A DNA stretch of 23,183 nucleotides, taken from positions 1-23,183 of the forward strand of contig CAZOQJ010000025.1 in NCBI GenBank assembly GCA_964581905.1, given 5' to 3'. Position 1 is the stretch's first letter. Every line of letters begins with the position of its first letter. Source of the DNA: CAZBWE01 sp964581905 (GTDB lineage: Bacteria > Planctomycetota > Phycisphaerae > Sedimentisphaerales > Anaerobacaceae). Under the pieces are notes generated by a model. It worked only from the letters and a program-made list of their open reading frames with translations. It had not been told where the DNA came from and made no database searches. Positions 20,592 through 23,183 of the stretch are shown here, piece by piece. The position numbers and the translations under genes were made by a program.

Positions 20592-22309
20592 CTGTTCACT
20601 CTGATAAATAAGTCTTTTTTGCCTTTAAGGAATTTTGCCGAAAGCTGTACTATTATGAGCAAAACGAAGCAAGCTGCACAACAAAAATCCAGCCATTGGC
20701 CATATTTACCAAAGAAGGTTGCCCTTGTATCTATCGGCATTTTATCGGCAAACCATCCAGCGATACCCTTGCGCTGCATAGCTTTAGCTGTGAAATCAGG
20801 GCTTGCTGCAATACAGCCGTTGTGTATCCGGCCCAGAGAATCGATAAGGCAGCTTATACCCGTGTTGACGCTTCGCAGAACAGAAACTCTGTTTTCGACA
20901 GCCCTAAAGACGCAGATAGCCGCATGCTGAGGCAGCTCCGTGCTTGGAATGACCCTGTCGTCCTTGAATCTCACAAACCAGCCATCATTACTTATATTTA
21001 TGAGCCAGTCCGCCTGCTTTCGTCCCTTTTGGTCTGATACAAATCTTCGGGCAATTTTCGGCACAGTGTCCTCATAACAAATCATCACGCCGAATTTGTA
21101 AATCTGCACCTCGTTGCTATCGCCGCCGGTCATCTCAAATACTGTGTATTCGCTGCCTGCGTCGAGAGAATAATCATAGTTGTATGGCGTGAATTTCATC
21201 AACAGATTGTAAAGTGCGGGAATTTTCTTTTTGAAGGGAAGGAACTCTCCGAAAGGAACCAGATGAATTTTATCGTAGTGTTTGCCCGATTGCCGGCCGT
21301 CACTTTTATAAAGAAAAGCTGAATTATACCTCTGAGCTAAATGAAATGTCGAATCCTCGCTGATTTGCGGTGTACCGCCGTATGCACCCACAAGCACATA
21401 AGCTGTATCTTTGGAAAGCTCCTTGAGGGCCTTGTCGAATGTGCTGTAAGGATGTGAAGGCTCCAAAATCGCTATCACCCGGGGATTTAATACCGCCTGC
21501 ACCATCGTTTCAGGCCAGACGATTAGCTCGGCACCGGTTTTGGCTGCCGCCCTGCTTTGCTGCATCAGGTCATCAAACATTTTATCAGATTCTTCAAATG
21601 TCCTCTTTACCGACTGCGGGACATTCGACTGTAAAGAGGCGACCAGAGGACCTTGTGTAATAAACTGCGGCGACTGGTTTATCCTCCATCGACCATAAAT
21701 AACGGCAGCGACAACAGCAGCACATACTATAGCGGTCTTTATAAGATTGCTGATTTTGAAGATGTGCTTTCGTTGGGCATCGAGTATCAATTCAGCCAAA
21801 AGGCCATTGACCATCGCTATGAGAAAAGAAAGCCCTGCTGAGCCGAAAATGTCGGCTGACTGGATGAGGGTGATATTTTGATACTGGCTGTGGGCCAAAA
21901 ACCTCCAGAAAAAACCGCCTAAAAAGAACCCCTGCAGACGTTCAGCACCGACGAACAATACGCCCGCTGCTAAAAACAGCGGAATCTTTTTTGTCCTGCA
22001 ATAGCGCATGCCCAGTGCAACGAGCGGCCAAAGCACCGCTGTATAAAGACAGAAAACGAGCCAGCCCAAAATGGTAATCGGCGCTATCCAATACAGATTT
22101 CCCAGCCAATACAAAAAAGAAACTATATAAGCAACAAGTGCTAATGGTTTAGATTTGGTTTCAGGTGAGCAGATAAGGATGAAAGGCACCAGCGATACCC
22201 AGGCTAAAAGTGATAAGCTAAATGGCGGCTGAATCACTGTCAGCATCGCCGCACTGGCAAAAAATGCTAAACATAACAACAAAATATTCTTTGCTCTCGC
22301 CTCTTTCAA
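20588..22309 (-). CDS. lnt: Apolipoprotein N-acyltransferase
   Basis: Lnt adds the third acyl chain to the N-terminal Cys of lipoproteins at the inner membrane, the last step after Lgt and Lsp, and is found mostly in diderm bacteria. 573 residues: about six membrane helices in the first 200 residues, then a nitrilase-fold periplasmic domain with the full catalytic triad Glu257 (IVWPETMV), Lys337 (YDKIHLVPFGEFLP) and Cys401 (VMICYEDTVP), then a final membrane helix (about 540-560). The gene starts with a TTG that overlaps the methyltransferase stop by four bases (TTGA) and ends overlapping the HEAT gene (ATGA). The length is somewhat above the E. coli enzyme (about 510), the excess lying mostly in loops of the nitrilase domain. 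Confidence 0.93.
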   Translation of the reverse strand: MKEARAKNILLLCLAFFASAAMLTVIQPPFSLSLLAWVSLVPFILICSPETKSKPLALVAYIVSFLYWLGNLYWIAPITILGWLVFCLYTAVLWPLVALGMRYCRTKKIPLFLAAGVLFVGAERLQGFFLGGFFWRFLAHSQYQNITLIQSADIFGSAGLSFLIAMVNGLLAELILDAQRKHIFKISNLIKTAIVCAAVVAAVIYGRWRINQSPQFITQGPLVASLQSNVPQSVKRTFEESDKMFDDLMQQSRAAAKTGAELIVWPETMVQAVLNPRVIAILEPSHPYSTFDKALKELSKDTAYVLVGAYGGTPQISEDSTFHLAQRYNSAFLYKSDGRQSGKHYDKIHLVPFGEFLPFKKKIPALYNLLMKFTPYNYDYSLDAGSEYTVFEMTGGDSNEVQIYKFGVMICYEDTVPKIARRFVSDQKGRKQADWLINISNDGWFVRFKDDRVIPSTELPQHAAICVFRAVENRVSVLRSVNTGISCLIDSLGRIHNGCIAASPDFTAKAMQRKGIAGWFADKMPIDTRATFFGKYGQWLDFCCAACFVLLIIVQLSAKFLKGKKDLFIRVNR

Positions 22310-23181
22310 TCGGCTAAATCCTTTAAAGCTGCCGCCAATTTTTCACTGCTATATTTTTTGCAATTGTTCATTCTGATGGCAAACTGGTTTGTAAACAATT
22401 GCAGTGTGTTTTTGTCAGTAGTAATTTCTTTTATTGGAATTTTTACATCAGATAAAAGACGCTTAATTTCATTCAGCTCGGTAACATCAAAAAACAAATT
22501 TTCTGTCTGTTCTTTCTTCATCTGGTTCAGACGGTCGTTTGCATTTTTAACGTATTTTTCGGATATTTCCACGCCGACATAATTTCTGCCTAACTGTTTC
22601 GCCACAACCGCAGTGGTCCCCGAACCACACAAAGGGTCGAGCACACAGTATGCAGGGTTAGAGCTTGCCGCTATTACTCTTTTTAGCAAATTTTCCGGCA
22701 TCTGACAGGGATGCCAGCCAGCACGCTCCTTAAAGGTCCCACAGACACGAGAGTACTCATCCCAGACGTCGTCCGGCATCTTGCCCGCAGGATTGGCACG
22801 TCGGTCGTTGTAAATTAACTGTCTGTCTGAGAGAATGCGAACGGCGTGGTCGTTAAAGGTGAAGTTATTTTTATCGTTCACAAAGTAAAAGATATGGGTG
22901 TGTGCCCGGGCGAATTTCTTTTTCATCTGCTGGCCAAAGGTGTAGTGCCAGATGAGCCAGTTTCGCATAAAAAGCCCCAGCTCGTCGGCTATGATTTTTA
23001 CATTGGCGGCATATTCGTCACCTATGGCTACATAAAATGAGCCGTGCGGCTTGAGGACTTTTTTGCAGACGGTCATCCAGTTCTTCGTCCAGGCGATATA
23101 GTTTTTCTTTTTTACCTTGTCGTAGTACTTGTCGTATTTGTAGCCGATGTTAAAAGGCGGGTCGGCAAAGATTAAATCCGC
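22306..23181 (-). CDS. Beta-class amino DNA methyltransferase, 5' end outside window
   Basis: The open frame runs off the right edge; the visible part is 291 residues. Near its start it has ADLIFADPPFNIGYKYDKY, the DPPF catalytic motif IV of N6-adenine/N4-cytosine DNA methyltransferases. The SAM-binding motif I comes late (VLDPLCGSGTTAVVAKQLGR, then NYVGVEIS). Motif IV before motif I defines the beta class. A variable, charged 60-residue tail follows and may contact DNA. An internal ATG at 23076 is not the start because the DPPF motif lies upstream of it. No restriction endonuclease gene is visible here, but the upstream flank is missing, so orphan or restriction-modification status is open. 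It is directly coupled to lnt by a 4-base overlap. Confidence 0.9.
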   Translation of the reverse strand, partial: ADLIFADPPFNIGYKYDKYYDKVKKKNYIAWTKNWMTVCKKVLKPHGSFYVAIGDEYAANVKIIADELGLFMRNWLIWHYTFGQQMKKKFARAHTHIFYFVNDKNNFTFNDHAVRILSDRQLIYNDRRANPAGKMPDDVWDEYSRVCGTFKERAGWHPCQMPENLLKRVIAASSNPAYCVLDPLCGSGTTAVVAKQLGRNYVGVEISEKYVKNANDRLNQMKKEQTENLFFDVTELNEIKRLLSDVKIPIKEITTDKNTLQLFTNQFAIRMNNCKKYSSEKLAAALKDLAD

Positions 23182-23183
23182 AA

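Overview
The window looks like the chromosome of a diderm (Gram-negative type), rod-forming bacterium with peptidoglycan: it has a division (dcw) block, an MreBCD/PBP2 elongation operon and an apolipoprotein N-acyltransferase. My best guess is a planctomycete of the Phycisphaerae type, probably an environmental genome. The reasons are the HEAT/TPR/LysM proteins of no named family around the cell-wall genes, frequent TTG/GTG starts, and many short extragenic hairpins and heptamer repeats. No rRNA, tRNA or marker gene is present, so the placement is an inference of moderate to low strength.

Layout. About 1-7958 reads on the + strand and everything from 8177 to the end reads on the - strand, so two blocks converge near 8.0-8.2 kb. 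Left block: the tail of a release-factor-like ribosome rescue protein; a repeat-rich spacer; a secreted GH27 alpha-galactosidase with its own promoter; a membrane-anchored TPR protein; then a short dcw cluster from a clear sigma70-type promoter: mraZ, a small ORF, rsmH, a two-LysM membrane protein, an FtsL-like protein and ftsI. The cluster stops there: no mur genes, mraY or ftsW follow.

Middle (8177-12072, - strand): six tightly packed genes that look AT-richer than their neighbours. They encode a CcdA/DsbD/TauE-like membrane protein, an exported metallo-beta-lactamase-fold (MBL) hydrolase, an isoprenylcysteine/phospholipid-methyltransferase-like membrane protein, a UPF0282-type MBL protein, a DUF84 (inosine/xanthosine triphosphatase-like) protein and a small zinc-ribbon protein. 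At least two of these families are best known from Archaea. Beside them is a potassium-channel pore fused to a pentapeptide-repeat helix.

Right block (- strand, transcribed right to left): a DNA methyltransferase (cut by the window edge), lnt and a HEAT-repeat protein are linked by 4-base overlaps. Next comes a membrane-anchored coiled-coil protein with its own promoter and a dyad at its likely start point, then a 52-residue membrane protein. The elongation operon mreB-mreC-mreD-mrdA follows, again with its own promoter.

How it fits together: lateral wall growth (MreBCD, PBP2) and septal wall synthesis (FtsI, FtsL-like, LysM protein, MraZ, RsmH) sit within 10 kb, facing each other, with envelope maturation (Lnt) upstream. 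Neither class B PBP has its SEDS partner (RodA/FtsW) in the window. The oddest sequence signals are heptanucleotide repeat arrays: two lie in frame inside mrdA and a related one follows the alpha-galactosidase gene.
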